64,000 nt of DNA from Monocercomonoides exilis (Eukaryota; Preaxostyla; Oxymonadida; Polymastigidae): contig LSRY02000061.1 of NCBI GenBank assembly GCA_001643675.2, positions 62,001-126,000 of the forward strand, in the 5' to 3' direction. Made by a program: the position numbers and the translations under genes. The notes beneath the pieces were generated by a model. It saw only the letters and a program-made list of their open reading frames with translations, was not told where the DNA came from and made no database searches. Positions 48,901-58,891 of the stretch are shown here, piece after piece. The first letter of the stretch is position 1. Each line of letters opens with the position of its first letter.

Positions 48901-51900
48901 GCAGGAAGGAGTTGTGGAGACGAGTGTGAAAGCATGGATTGGGGATTTGAGTGTGCGGGTGGGAGATGGAATGGGGGTGTATCAGGCAGTGGTGGTGTGT
49001 CGAAGTGGGGTTCTGAGTATGAGCAAGTGTGGGATGAAGGGAAGCGTTGGTGTGGTTGGACTGAGCTTTGTGAAAGTGGTTGGAGGTCAGGTAGAAATAT
49101 CAGAGATGGGGATATCAGCAATTGAATTTGGGGAAGCATCTGTGCTGGTTGCAGAAGGAGGGAGCAAAAGCAAGAGCAAAAGCAAGAGCAGCAATGATGG
49201 AAGTTGCTGTTTGAAAGTGAATGACTCGGTGTTTGAGCAGATAAGGATGAGGGATGGGAGTGTTGTGAGGTGTGGAGATGGGGTAGATGTGAATGTGAAG
49301 AACTGCACATTCATGAGGGTGAGTCGCACAAGCGGAAGCGGAGGGAGTGTTTGTGTGGAGGATGGTCAGAGCACAAAGGAGACAGCTGTTGTGGTTTCAG
49401 AAAGTGAATTTGAGGAAAGTGTTGTTGAAGAGGATGGAGCAGGAGGAGGAGGAATCTGGGGGAGGATTACTTCAACAAGGAAGGTGGAAATTGGATCTTG
49501 CACATTGAAGGGGTGCAGAGCACCGAGTGGAGAGAAAAGGGGGTATGGAGGAGGAATGTATCTGGACGTTGTGGAAGCGAGTGCTCCCTTTGTGGTTGCA
49601 GCACCACAGTTCACAGGAGAGAATCCGAATGCTGCGAAGGAAGGAAATGACTTGTTTGTTGTGTCACCGAATCTGATGGTGAGCATGAGCAACAGCACAC
49701 TTCCATTTGCAGCAGAAATGGAAGGGATTGAGTTGGATTCGATGCGGGGATTCAATGGATCTGATCGGAGCGAGAGTATCCCGCTGATCTTGTATTTCAA
49801 AGAAGTGGGATCGAAGATATATGTGTCAGGGGAAGGAGGAAAAGATATAGCAGTTTGCGGGTTTGATGAATATCCGTGCAAGAGTGCTGATTATTGTCTG
49901 ATGAGGCTGGAATCAAAAGAAGAGAAACAAGTGGTTGTGAAAGGGAGCGTGACGATGGGAAGGGAAATTGATCTGAGCGATGTGGATATTCGGGGAGAAG
50001 GTGAAAGGAGAGCAGAGATGGATGTGATTGGTGTTGTGGAAAGGGTGAGTGGGAAGATGATGAGATCTCAGGGAGTGACAAGAACTCGCAAGCTGAATAT
50101 TAAATTGCCTGCTCAACTTGGTTATGGAATGAGTGCTGTGTTCAATTCATGGACTGAGGGAGGAGATTTGAGAATTGAGGACTGCTGGATGGGAATGAAA
50201 AGTGGTGAGGCTGAGGAGATTGGGTATTGTTTAATATGCGCTGAAGGGAAAGTGCTGAGCTTGAATTGGGTTAAGATTGAGCACATGAAGTCATCTCAGT
50301 CGTTATTCAGTCTGAGCTTAATCCCCATTGCTGCAGAGGAGGAGAGAGGAAACAATCGGTCTATTGATATCAGAAACAGTTCATTTACAAGTGTGACAAT
50401 ACCTTCAAATGATTGTGAAGCACTTTTTGGATCGAGGATTGAAGTTGGTCTTGAGATGGAAGAATGCAACATTTCTGATGTTGTGTCTGAGGGGAGCGGT
50501 GAAGGAGGGGCAATGAAATTCGTTGTGGAGGGATTAGGATGGGTTGAAGTGATGAAGTGCATGATTGATGGATGCAAGGCAGAGACAACAGCTTTTGGGA
50601 AAGGAGGAGGAATATACGTTGAGTGTGGAAGAGGATTTCCAGTTTCTTTTTCAGAGATAGTGTTTGAGAGATGTGATGCTTATTGTGGGATAAACATTTT
50701 TGTAAAGGGATACAAGTTATGGAGTGATATTGAGAAATCAAAGTTGAATGTGGAGATACCATTAGAAAAGGAGAGGTTGAATGAGTTTGTTGGATATGAT
50801 GAAGAAGAGTCAGTGTTGGTTCCGTTGGCTGTGTTTGTGGCAATGTTGGAAGGGAAGGGATATGTGGGAGGAGAAAGTGGGATAGATTATCCGATGTGCG
50901 GGAATGAGTGGTTTGCATGCAAGACAATTGGGTATATGGGGGAATGGCGGTTCAGAGGCGAGAAGGCGAATGTATTACTGCAGAATACATTCAGTTTCAG
51001 AGATAGGATTGTGCTTGATGAACAAAGTTTTGAGATTTGTGCTCAAAATGAGGGAGGCGAAGTTAGAGTTGAAGGAGGAGGAGGCGGCGGAGAAGGAAGT
51101 GAGCTAATTGAAATACAGAGCAACGTGCAGCTGGAAAAGATGGCTCTCGTGCTACCATCAGTGTTTGAGCCTGTGGCGAGAGAGTGCCTGTTTTTGAGCA
51201 AGTCAGCATCGCTGACGCTTGAAGAGATGGAGATAAAGATGGAGGCTTCCGGACAGGGATGCAAATATTGGATAGTGAAGAGCGTGGGAGGGAGTGTGAA
51301 AGTGAGAGGGATGGTGATAAGAAGGACTGAGTTTACAGGTGCGGGAGTGATCGAGATAAGTGGAGCAGAGGTTCTGGGAAATGTGAATGGGCTTGTGATG
51401 GAAGAAATAAAGATGAAAGGTGTGGGAGGGCTGGTGGTGATGAAAGGTGGTGCGAAGGTGGAGGTGATGAACTCTTCTGTGAAGGAGGCTACGTTTGAAA
51501 ACCATTGTGGAATGAGCTTGGAAAGAGGAAGTGGATTGGTGATGACAGAGTGCAACATGAGTGGAGTCAAGAGAGAGGGTGGGGATGGAGGAGGGGTGGC
51601 TGGAGTGGTTGGAAGCGGGCAAAGAGTGGAGATGAAGGGGTGTGTGCTCAAGACGATGGGATGCTCTTCGTCTGGATCTGAGGGAGGAAGTGTGAAGATG
51701 GTTGTGGAAAAAGGAGGAGAGTTTGTGTTTGACTCAAACGAGGTGCGTGAGAGCAAAGTCCCAGCACTTGAAGGGAATGGAGGAGGAGTGCATCTGACAC
51801 TGGAAGACAAGGATCTGAGATATTTGATGAAGGGATTGACGCTTGAAGAGAACGATGCACAATATGGGAAGGACGTGTATCTGGTTTGTCCATCGCCGAG

Positions 51901-54900
51901 AGAAATGGTTGATCCTCTGCTGTGGAGTGGGAGCGCATCAAAGGAAGAAGAGGAGAGACGAAAGTGGGTGGTGGATCCAGGGGATGAACGGATGAACATG
52001 ACTCTGTTGAGATTTCTGTTTCCGCTGGATGAGGATATTATTTATGTGGATGAAGAATTGGGAAGAGAGGTTGATGGATGCGGATCGAGTGTGAACCCCT
52101 GCAACGAACTGGGATATGGATATGGGAAGCTGGGAGATGCGAAAACAATCCTGCACGTCCAGAACAAGGCGAAACTTGTGAGCTTGATTGAGAGAGCAGA
52201 TGCAAAGCTGACGATTCGAGGGGAAGAGTTGAAATCTGAGCTTATTGTTGAAGAAGCAGGGCGTGTGGTGCTTAAATCTGGAACACAATCAACGTGGTTG
52301 ACTTTCCAGAACATTGTGTTCACATTGCATGGAAGTGGAGGAGAATATGATGATGTGATTGTGGGAAATGTTGGGCGAGTGTGGATTGTGGGCTGTGAAT
52401 TTGGGAGCAAGAATAGAACTCAGGCTGAGTGCTCGAGGTGGATTGTTTGTGGGGGTGGGAGCAGTGTGCAGATTGAGAACTCGACTGTAGGAGCGATTGA
52501 GTTTGTTGGAAGAGGAGGACTGTGCAAGATAACATCGGGAAGTGTGGTGATGGTGGGATGTTTTGTGGAAGATGTGAAGGGTGAAGAGAACAGAATGATT
52601 TTGTGTGAAGAAGGAGCAAGCGTGTGCGTGAATGGAACAACGATAACTGGATGTGAAATGGGGAGCGGAGGGCTGATAGAGGCAAAAAACACGTCGACTG
52701 TGGAAATTTTGGAGGGAACAAAATTTGAAGGATGCTCATCTGATTCTGGAGATGGAGCATGCATTCACTGTGAGGTTGTGGGGAGAAGGAGAGTTGCAAT
52801 AAAGAATGCAGGATTCAAAAGATGTATTGTGAATGAAAGATGTGGAAGAGGAGGAGGGATTTATCTGAGGTTGAAGGATGATGTGGAGAGTGACATAGAA
52901 CTGTCTGGTCTCGAATTTAGAGAGAACATGGCGTTTGCAGGAAGAGATGTGTTTGTGGAGTGCGAAGAGCTGAACAAGTCAGTGAAAGCGGAGAGACTAC
53001 AGATTGAGATGTTTGATGCAGATGGGAAGCAGATTGCGTTTATGGAAGGAACTGACAAGGGAGCATTTAATGGGCTTGTGGTGGATCTTGGATTGTTTTT
53101 ATTTGAGTATTGCTCAGAAACAGTTGCCGTGTGTGGTCAGACAGGCATTGATATTGCAGGGTGTGGAAGAGCAGAGATGCCATGCAACACTTTCTGGTCT
53201 GGGTTTCAGCATGTGAATTGGTCAGCATCAGGGATGAAGCAGATGGTGCTTGAGGGAACAATGAATGTCCGCGACACGTTTTGTGTGTCTTTGCTGAGAA
53301 TTGTTTCGTCAAGTGATGAAAAAAACTGTGTTATCCACTTTGAGGCAGATCTGGAAGCAGTCGAGGGGGATGAAGTGTTTTTGGCATCAGCAGATGCTTC
53401 TTTCAGTGGCATTTCATTTGTTATTCCATCAGCATTTGCACCAGAGAGAGTCTGCTTGGTTTTACTGGATCCAGAAGCAGCATCCTTTGCAGAGTTTTGT
53501 TTCAAAAACTGTTCATTCCAGTGTTCTGAGTGCGTGAAAGGAAATTTAGCAATTGGGTATTGCTTGATTGAAGCAAAAGGAGGGATGGTGGGGATAGAGA
53601 ACGGCACATTTGGAAACTTCTTATTTAGCACACCCCCACTTGTATTTTTGTCAGCCGCAACCATCGATGGATGCACATTTGAGTCGATGGATACTCCAAA
53701 TAGCAAACAAGGAGGAGCAATAAAAGTGAATTTTGGAGCAAATGATCAGCTCATCGTAAAGAAGACGAAATTAATAGGATGTGGATGTTCAATGGAGGAA
53801 GGAAAGGGAGGAGGAATGCATGTGGACTGCACGGAGTCAATAGTTGACGAGCCATTTGTGTTTGAAAACATGACATTTGAGAAGAACAAGGCGTTTGCAG
53901 GAGAAAACGTTTTTGTTGTGAGTTCGTGTTTGAACAGTACAGTAACAGAGCGTTCATTTCTGTTTAGCTATGAGCAAATGAGCACCAATGGAAAGGAGTT
54001 TATGGGGAGTGATGATCAGTTTGTCAATACAGATCTGCTGCGTTTCTTGGTGTTGTACAAGAGCAGTGCGATCCATGTGTCATCGAGTGGAGCAGATGTG
54101 AAGCGTTGTGGAAGTGAGGCTGAACCATGCCAGTCGTTCTGGAGCGGGATGAGCCATATCGAGAGAAATGAAAGTGGGATGGAGATTGCTATAAGTGGAG
54201 AAACAACAGTTGCTGACGAATATGATGTTTCAATGCTCAGGATTGGATCATATGGGAGTGACGCAGGAGAGCAGTTGAAAGGGAAAGTGATAATTGTCGG
54301 AAAACAGAGTGGCAGGACAGGAGGATATTTTGTGAACAGAGAAAGATTGGAAGTAGAATTGATTCACTTTGTGATAAGAGCGCAATTTGACAGTTTGTCA
54401 AACTGCGTGATTGTGAACGAGGAAGGGAGATTAGAAGTTAAGAAGTGTGGAGTTGAGATGAGGGATGTGAACGGTGATGTGGCTGGATGTGGTTTTGTGG
54501 AGATGAGGAAGGGAGAATTGAATGTGGAAGGGTTGGAAATGGAAGTATCGGTGATCGAAAAGAGTGTATTTGTGATTTTTGAAGAGTGCCGATGCAAGTG
54601 CAAAGGGTTGAGCCTTCTTGCAACAGAAATAAGGAGAGGGTGTCTGTTTGAGATTGCTGATGGGTTGGACAGAGCAAACGAAAGAGGCAAACTGGAATTG
54701 AATGACTCTTCGTTGAGCACGATATCGAGAGGAGACAATGGAGGAAGCGTTATCCATGTTGGTGCAACAGGAGGAGGAGCTGGAGCGGATAATGTGAGTG
54801 AGATGGATGTGGAAGTGAGCAATTGCGAATTTGTTGATTGCAAGGCAGAAGCAAGCATGGGTGGGGGAGTGATGTTTGTGTGGCTGAGGGAAGGAGGAGC

Positions 54901-57900
54901 GCTGAGGGTGAGAGACACAACAATGATGAGGTGCAGCTGTTCGAGTCAGGGGAGAGGAGGAGGGGTGTTTATTGGAACAGATTCAGGAGGAAAGCTGAAC
55001 TTTGTGTTTGAGAAGATGGTGTTGAAGGGGAACACGGCTGGGGTGGGGAATGATATATATGTGCGGTGTGTGAACATCAGTCAGCAGATCAATGAGACTC
55101 AGTTCCGGTTCTCTCTGAGAGAGAGCGATTACTCGAGGAGGAATGCGATCTTCGGATGTGACACGACAGACCATGTGCTGGACACGGATCTGATGGATTT
55201 CATCACGATATACGAGAGCGATATGATTGTGGTGTCTTCGTTGGAGGAAAAAAAGGGGAAGGATGCTCGGCAGTGTGGAACAGCAAAATTGCCGTGCGTG
55301 AGTGTGGGATATGGAGCGCAGCATCTGACGAATGAGCTGATGAGCGTGATGCTTGTTGATGAGGTATCAGTGATAGAGGGAGAAGTGAGTCTGAAGAACA
55401 TGACTCTTGAGTCGCGATCAAAGAGCATAGCAAGAGTGGAGGTGGTGAATGGGATGGAGCAGACAAGGGAGTGTGTGATTGAGGTTACAGAGCATGTGGT
55501 TCTGTCATTGGTGAGATTTGAATTTGGAGAAGAGATGCTGAATGGGTACTCAGTGTTTGTATCTGTTGTAAATGACAGTGTGAGTGTGGAAAATTGTGTC
55601 TTTGGAGCGTTGGAATCTTCAGCAATATTGTGTGTTGTTCCATTTTGCTTAATCCATATAACCACCGGAGAAGGATTGATAGGCGGATGCAGTATTTGTG
55701 GGCTATCATTTTCTGAAGCAATATTTGAAATTGAGCACAGCTCGTTCACAATTTCATCTTGCGACTTCACAGAAATGGAATGCAGGAAAAATGTTGTGAG
55801 GCAATGCGAGGGGAATCTGGCTGTGAGGAATAGTTCAATATCGAAAAAGGATGAAGAAGGAACTTGTGAGGCAGGAGTGAGTTGTTCATCAGTTTCGTCA
55901 GTTCAGATGGAGTCATGCACGATTAGAGGGAGATCTGTGGAGAATGAGAAGGGGTGTGTTGTGACTCTGGTGAAGTGTAGAAATGTGAAGATTGATTCGT
56001 GCTCATTTCTGGGAAGCACAACTGGAAGTGAAAATGAGAATGGTTTCAAGGGAGATGCAGACATCTGCTCGTGGAATGGCTCCATTGTCAGTGTTGATAA
56101 TTGTGAGGTGTTGATGAAGGATACAACAATATCAAACTCACCAGAAGGTGGAATAACAATGAATGGAGGAAGTGTGATAATTGAAGCGGGGAATTTCTCA
56201 AACAATAATCCATCAATTGAAGGATATCCATCATTGAGAAGAAACATCATTTGTTCAGATTCTGCCTCACTGACCATTTCGAGCTTGAAAGGTGGAGATG
56301 GATTGAAGGATAATTCCGCACTTTGGATTCAGAATGAAGGATGCACACTTGGAGGAATAGCAGGAGAAAGACAATCGTCTTTCTTCATTCCCAGACTGGA
56401 AGAGGTTTCTGTGAATGAAAGTGGAAGCAGCATTTTTATCCAATTCAAGGGATCTCTTTTTGTGCCCTGTGACTTGTCATTCAGACTTGTGTATAAAACA
56501 GGGGATGTGGATCTGGTTGAGACATATCGTTTTGAGGAAGACAGTTTCATATCAGAAAATGAAGTGATTGGAAGAATCCCATCAGAAAATGTTTCATTAG
56601 CTTCAGATGAAACAGAGGTGTCAGTGATGATTCTGTTTGGAAAGTCATTGGCTTCCACTTCACCACAGATACTGAAGAACAGAAGTGAGCCCAAAGGAAA
56701 TGGAGATGAAAGGATTGTTGAAGGAGGAAAAGAGGGGAAATCGATATGGCCAATCATTGTGATTATTATGGCAATAATTCTCATAATTGTTCTCATTGGA
56801 TTAATTTTGTTTGTTATCCGATGGAAGAAGGCAAAGAATGAGAACAACGATTTGAGAGAAATTGTGAATGAAACAGTGAAGAAGGATCCAAAAGCATTTG
56901 AGATGGTGACGATGGAGATGTCACCGGAGGAGCAGTGGAGGAAAGCGGAGAGAGAAGCTGAAAAGAAGAATGAAGAGAGGATGAAGAAGAGGGTGTATGA
57001 CAAGACGATGGAACATTCAGAGTCATCGGAGCATTTGTTGAGTGAGAGTGGATCGACTGAATACATCCTGGGAAGAGATTCAGACAAGATTCCAGAATGG
57101 ATGTTGGAAAAGGTTGAAGAAGAGGAAATTAGAAAGCAGACTCCATCACCATCCATCTCATCCACCTCAACCACTTCAACAACTGATTCAGATTCAACAT
57201 TTGTTCGTGGAGAGGATCTGTGTCCAACCACCTCATCAATGTCGAATCTGGTGGATGCAATGGCATGCTCCTCTCCTCATGAGAAGCTGATTGTGGATCT
57301 GAGGGATTCTTTGTTCATGTTGTTGCATGGACGGAATAAGACAAAAGAGATGCCAATTGGCACATTGAAGGAGAGGGAGATGACAGCTGCCCAAATCCTG
57401 TTCTGGGTTGCTAATCTCGCTCTTCACTCGCTTGACGAAATGGAAAATCCACTTCAATCACTTTCTAACCTGAGTCCTCATATTGTGCTGTTCTCCGAAC
57501 ATATTGTCATCTGCATTGTGATGCATTCGGATTTTTTGCCTGATGATTCAGATTCTTCATCGATTTCTTCATCAACAGTTGTGACTTCTGCAAGTGATGA
57601 TGATGATGACTCTCTGCCATCATCTGCATTTGAGGAAGAAGATGACTTCAAAAAAGAGTGCCTGAGGTGGAAGGCACCAGAGCTGTTGAATGGCACAAAG
57701 AAGCATGCGACGAAGAAGACAGTTGTGTTCTCGATTGGGATGATGTTGTGGGAGTGTCTGACACTCAAAGTTCCGTTTGGGGAGTATGAGGCGGAGGTGG
57801 CAGGGCAGAAGATAGTGAACGGGGAAAGGCCGTGTGGAGGGGAGAGTGAGGCAAGTGGGATGCATGAGTTGGTGAAGGGATGCTGGAGGGCAGAACGAGG

Positions 57901-58048
57901 GGAAAGGGTGACGTTGATGTGGGTGAAGCGGGAATTGTTTGGGCATTTCCCAGGAGAAGCAGCGGTGATGACGATGACGGATGCTATTTTATATGAAGAG
58001 AGCAAAGATAACATCTCGAGCTGCGAGAGTCTTGTGGAATATTTTTAA
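45938..58048 (+). CDS. Giant receptor-like protein: eight beta-helix-type modules, one membrane span, cytoplasmic pseudokinase (4,036 aa)
   Basis: This is a single uninterrupted ORF. It begins with a signal peptide (SLISFAIAVLFVLEMDAEI). Module-opening motifs of the form hydrophobic strand, G.D, CG.....PC occur near residues 561, 909, 1294, 1641, 2033, 2395, 2711 and 3097, spaced about 315-390 aa. Between them are many NC-containing and GGG(V/I)-type turns (GGGVWVE, GGGIYVE, GGGMHVD) typical of right-handed parallel beta-helices. One membrane span lies at about 3602-3628, followed by a basic KK. Residues about 3777-4010 resemble a kinase C-lobe: RWKAPELL (APE) near 3908 and FSIGMMLWECL near 3931 (D of DxxS/G replaced by V). 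The catalytic loop reads LSNLSPHIVLFSEH, without HRD Asp, and no VAIK Lys or DFG is seen, so it is a pseudokinase. It is likely a surface receptor or adhesin; the ligand is unknown. Confidence 0.87.
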   Translation: MMRSSRCSLISFAIAVLFVLEMDAEIVSKENEDLLLKGELITDSSKEKGRYTEIKNNCKSDFKNDRKQRGKSDDGNKNEEIGKKANQKNGFNEMIDCFICEGLIECSTLNSHFVVLNSTLEVCCVLFVQKTWNGMVELIGNSVLKIKSVLIDFDSQSEMSAFVARGGEIYFENISALPTGLSRPIQSFVANAQDGDESTLKVSFTKSTLRQISIASSSSCLVQGSAGNVNIHECCFMNVSQCMKQKRKVTLPQSQMKWVKCEVENSEFVGCDNPQYGAVIVPTEETLTMKNSSFERCTITHTPVNGSRNSYSSGDVVASSIVFSDMTSKIEPCLAIYAEKTATLTVDSCVFRNISSNIDRSLYGGAVHHEGNGYHKSRGCNYTNCSSKYAGGALNIETKGDKFVQSCIIIGSSSMHYSGVFLNFVSNNSIFNNNLVRECTASNYGAGAGVFVGNNTAIFSECKFSSCISDNYCGTLSFVWLEEGSSAGIVYIYFCIFDNNTVKMKDGGCDIGSWNGSYYINKVVKESFISSFSLSTQSVRVMIGGINHTEWLPNPPIEDLFVHVSSVLGDDSRSGCGCEVIPCQSIGKGVFQRKDGQWLIVSEGAYSHDCLPVLDMNVNLNGGNMETSTLTSCGTGNGKALFEVTTGTLVIEHFTIVHSSSESDPGSSVAAMGGNGKMELSDCEVRSKEEDSVPFTKSMIVVEHGLATFRFVGFRNFRSTKQLISFSSPTVISVEAVEFHSITRTIGDGAVLEVSVKSGEELLLNNISFDKCKSCGGNGGGVWVELERGGKFEMGNTSDVSKGVRMRECEAMVNESTEKGGSGGGAYINVGDGVDSFVLKRVQFVGCKAAKGKSLFVNAEQLSGLINRNSIGFDLVQSDLEELRGRESSIMDEGASVPLVVFLWTNTTSFGHVGGEDGVDFSRCGFEEAPCSSMKHAIKVLFSEKNRFIKIHSPFVLSEELSVNSYEWNITGSEPETQVEVESSGNGEQEGVVETSVKAWIGDLSVRVGDGMGVYQAVVVCRSGVLSMSKCGMKGSVGVVGLSFVKVVGGQVEISEMGISAIEFGEASVLVAEGGSKSKSKSKSSNDGSCCLKVNDSVFEQIRMRDGSVVRCGDGVDVNVKNCTFMRVSRTSGSGGSVCVEDGQSTKETAVVVSESEFEESVVEEDGAGGGGIWGRITSTRKVEIGSCTLKGCRAPSGEKRGYGGGMYLDVVEASAPFVVAAPQFTGENPNAAKEGNDLFVVSPNLMVSMSNSTLPFAAEMEGIELDSMRGFNGSDRSESIPLILYFKEVGSKIYVSGEGGKDIAVCGFDEYPCKSADYCLMRLESKEEKQVVVKGSVTMGREIDLSDVDIRGEGERRAEMDVIGVVERVSGKMMRSQGVTRTRKLNIKLPAQLGYGMSAVFNSWTEGGDLRIEDCWMGMKSGEAEEIGYCLICAEGKVLSLNWVKIEHMKSSQSLFSLSLIPIAAEEERGNNRSIDIRNSSFTSVTIPSNDCEALFGSRIEVGLEMEECNISDVVSEGSGEGGAMKFVVEGLGWVEVMKCMIDGCKAETTAFGKGGGIYVECGRGFPVSFSEIVFERCDAYCGINIFVKGYKLWSDIEKSKLNVEIPLEKERLNEFVGYDEEESVLVPLAVFVAMLEGKGYVGGESGIDYPMCGNEWFACKTIGYMGEWRFRGEKANVLLQNTFSFRDRIVLDEQSFEICAQNEGGEVRVEGGGGGGEGSELIEIQSNVQLEKMALVLPSVFEPVARECLFLSKSASLTLEEMEIKMEASGQGCKYWIVKSVGGSVKVRGMVIRRTEFTGAGVIEISGAEVLGNVNGLVMEEIKMKGVGGLVVMKGGAKVEVMNSSVKEATFENHCGMSLERGSGLVMTECNMSGVKREGGDGGGVAGVVGSGQRVEMKGCVLKTMGCSSSGSEGGSVKMVVEKGGEFVFDSNEVRESKVPALEGNGGGVHLTLEDKDLRYLMKGLTLEENDAQYGKDVYLVCPSPREMVDPLLWSGSASKEEEERRKWVVDPGDERMNMTLLRFLFPLDEDIIYVDEELGREVDGCGSSVNPCNELGYGYGKLGDAKTILHVQNKAKLVSLIERADAKLTIRGEELKSELIVEEAGRVVLKSGTQSTWLTFQNIVFTLHGSGGEYDDVIVGNVGRVWIVGCEFGSKNRTQAECSRWIVCGGGSSVQIENSTVGAIEFVGRGGLCKITSGSVVMVGCFVEDVKGEENRMILCEEGASVCVNGTTITGCEMGSGGLIEAKNTSTVEILEGTKFEGCSSDSGDGACIHCEVVGRRRVAIKNAGFKRCIVNERCGRGGGIYLRLKDDVESDIELSGLEFRENMAFAGRDVFVECEELNKSVKAERLQIEMFDADGKQIAFMEGTDKGAFNGLVVDLGLFLFEYCSETVAVCGQTGIDIAGCGRAEMPCNTFWSGFQHVNWSASGMKQMVLEGTMNVRDTFCVSLLRIVSSSDEKNCVIHFEADLEAVEGDEVFLASADASFSGISFVIPSAFAPERVCLVLLDPEAASFAEFCFKNCSFQCSECVKGNLAIGYCLIEAKGGMVGIENGTFGNFLFSTPPLVFLSAATIDGCTFESMDTPNSKQGGAIKVNFGANDQLIVKKTKLIGCGCSMEEGKGGGMHVDCTESIVDEPFVFENMTFEKNKAFAGENVFVVSSCLNSTVTERSFLFSYEQMSTNGKEFMGSDDQFVNTDLLRFLVLYKSSAIHVSSSGADVKRCGSEAEPCQSFWSGMSHIERNESGMEIAISGETTVADEYDVSMLRIGSYGSDAGEQLKGKVIIVGKQSGRTGGYFVNRERLEVELIHFVIRAQFDSLSNCVIVNEEGRLEVKKCGVEMRDVNGDVAGCGFVEMRKGELNVEGLEMEVSVIEKSVFVIFEECRCKCKGLSLLATEIRRGCLFEIADGLDRANERGKLELNDSSLSTISRGDNGGSVIHVGATGGGAGADNVSEMDVEVSNCEFVDCKAEASMGGGVMFVWLREGGALRVRDTTMMRCSCSSQGRGGGVFIGTDSGGKLNFVFEKMVLKGNTAGVGNDIYVRCVNISQQINETQFRFSLRESDYSRRNAIFGCDTTDHVLDTDLMDFITIYESDMIVVSSLEEKKGKDARQCGTAKLPCVSVGYGAQHLTNELMSVMLVDEVSVIEGEVSLKNMTLESRSKSIARVEVVNGMEQTRECVIEVTEHVVLSLVRFEFGEEMLNGYSVFVSVVNDSVSVENCVFGALESSAILCVVPFCLIHITTGEGLIGGCSICGLSFSEAIFEIEHSSFTISSCDFTEMECRKNVVRQCEGNLAVRNSSISKKDEEGTCEAGVSCSSVSSVQMESCTIRGRSVENEKGCVVTLVKCRNVKIDSCSFLGSTTGSENENGFKGDADICSWNGSIVSVDNCEVLMKDTTISNSPEGGITMNGGSVIIEAGNFSNNNPSIEGYPSLRRNIICSDSASLTISSLKGGDGLKDNSALWIQNEGCTLGGIAGERQSSFFIPRLEEVSVNESGSSIFIQFKGSLFVPCDLSFRLVYKTGDVDLVETYRFEEDSFISENEVIGRIPSENVSLASDETEVSVMILFGKSLASTSPQILKNRSEPKGNGDERIVEGGKEGKSIWPIIVIIMAIILIIVLIGLILFVIRWKKAKNENNDLREIVNETVKKDPKAFEMVTMEMSPEEQWRKAEREAEKKNEERMKKRVYDKTMEHSESSEHLLSESGSTEYILGRDSDKIPEWMLEKVEEEEIRKQTPSPSISSTSTTSTTDSDSTFVRGEDLCPTTSSMSNLVDAMACSSPHEKLIVDLRDSLFMLLHGRNKTKEMPIGTLKEREMTAAQILFWVANLALHSLDEMENPLQSLSNLSPHIVLFSEHIVICIVMHSDFLPDDSDSSSISSSTVVTSASDDDDDSLPSSAFEEEDDFKKECLRWKAPELLNGTKKHATKKTVVFSIGMMLWECLTLKVPFGEYEAEVAGQKIVNGERPCGGESEASGMHELVKGCWRAERGERVTLMWVKRELFGHFPGEAAVMTMTDAILYEESKDNISSCESLVEYF

Positions 58049-58891
58049 GGGAGCAGATGAGGAAATATCCAGAAAAGGAATTCAAAACAAATTGTGAATC
58101 TGCTTCTGAAAGATTGAAAATTTGAAAACAATGCAGGTGGAAGAAAATTAAAAGGGAACAATCTTTTTTCTTTGGAGATAATGGACAGCATGAGAATGGA
58201 TTGAAATGTGCACTTATGTTCACTGGGAAAAATAATTGAAAATTTTGTCTTTTTCTGTTTTGTTTGTTAAAAATTTGAGGCAGTTAATTTTAATAAAATG
58301 GTGATGGATTTTGAAAAGGAGCGTTGGATTCAATGAAGAGTTTGATGAAATTGCGAAATGATTGAATTTTCTTTTTCAAGTAATGTTTGTATTTTTTTAG
58401 TGAAAATACTCTTTCAATGAGAGAGTGTTGTGCTGATGGATGCAATGAACGATTTAAAAGAATATATTTTTAAGTGCTTTTGGCAAGGATCTGTGAAAAT
58501 TGAATATTATTATAAGTGTTGGATTTTGTTAAAATTTATCTTAAAGCTTTGTAATTCAATATTCTGTATGAAGTATTTTTTTAATCCAAATGATAAAGAA
58601 TGAATTATTAATTATTTAGGATGTTATTATATTACTTGTTCACAGTACATTTAAAAAAAAAATACTTTCGGATCTTATTCTTATGTGTTTGTTCTTTGTG
58701 ACATGTTTTATCACTCGCAAAATACATTTAACAAAAAATTTCAACAAGTAATAAACTACTGAAGAAAAAGCAAAATATTTTAAATATGTTTTCATTTCTT
58801 GAATGCTAAATGGACGTTTATTAAAAAGCTAAAGTTTTCAATACCAATTTTCTTTATCATAAAATATAGTGGCATGCAAATTGTTATCTTG
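58049..58891. other. Convergent intergenic region
   Basis: AT-rich sequence lies between the 3' ends of two receptor-like genes. A candidate AATAAA lies at 58292-58297 for the plus-strand gene. No gene is seen. Confidence 0.6.

Noticed and set aside
51043-51999. Long antisense ORF (318 codons) opposite the giant receptor gene
   Set aside because: It is the complement of a purine-rich repetitive coding strand, which lacks stops in the reverse frame. Its composition (Ser/Pro/Thr/Leu) is what that predicts, and no domain appears.
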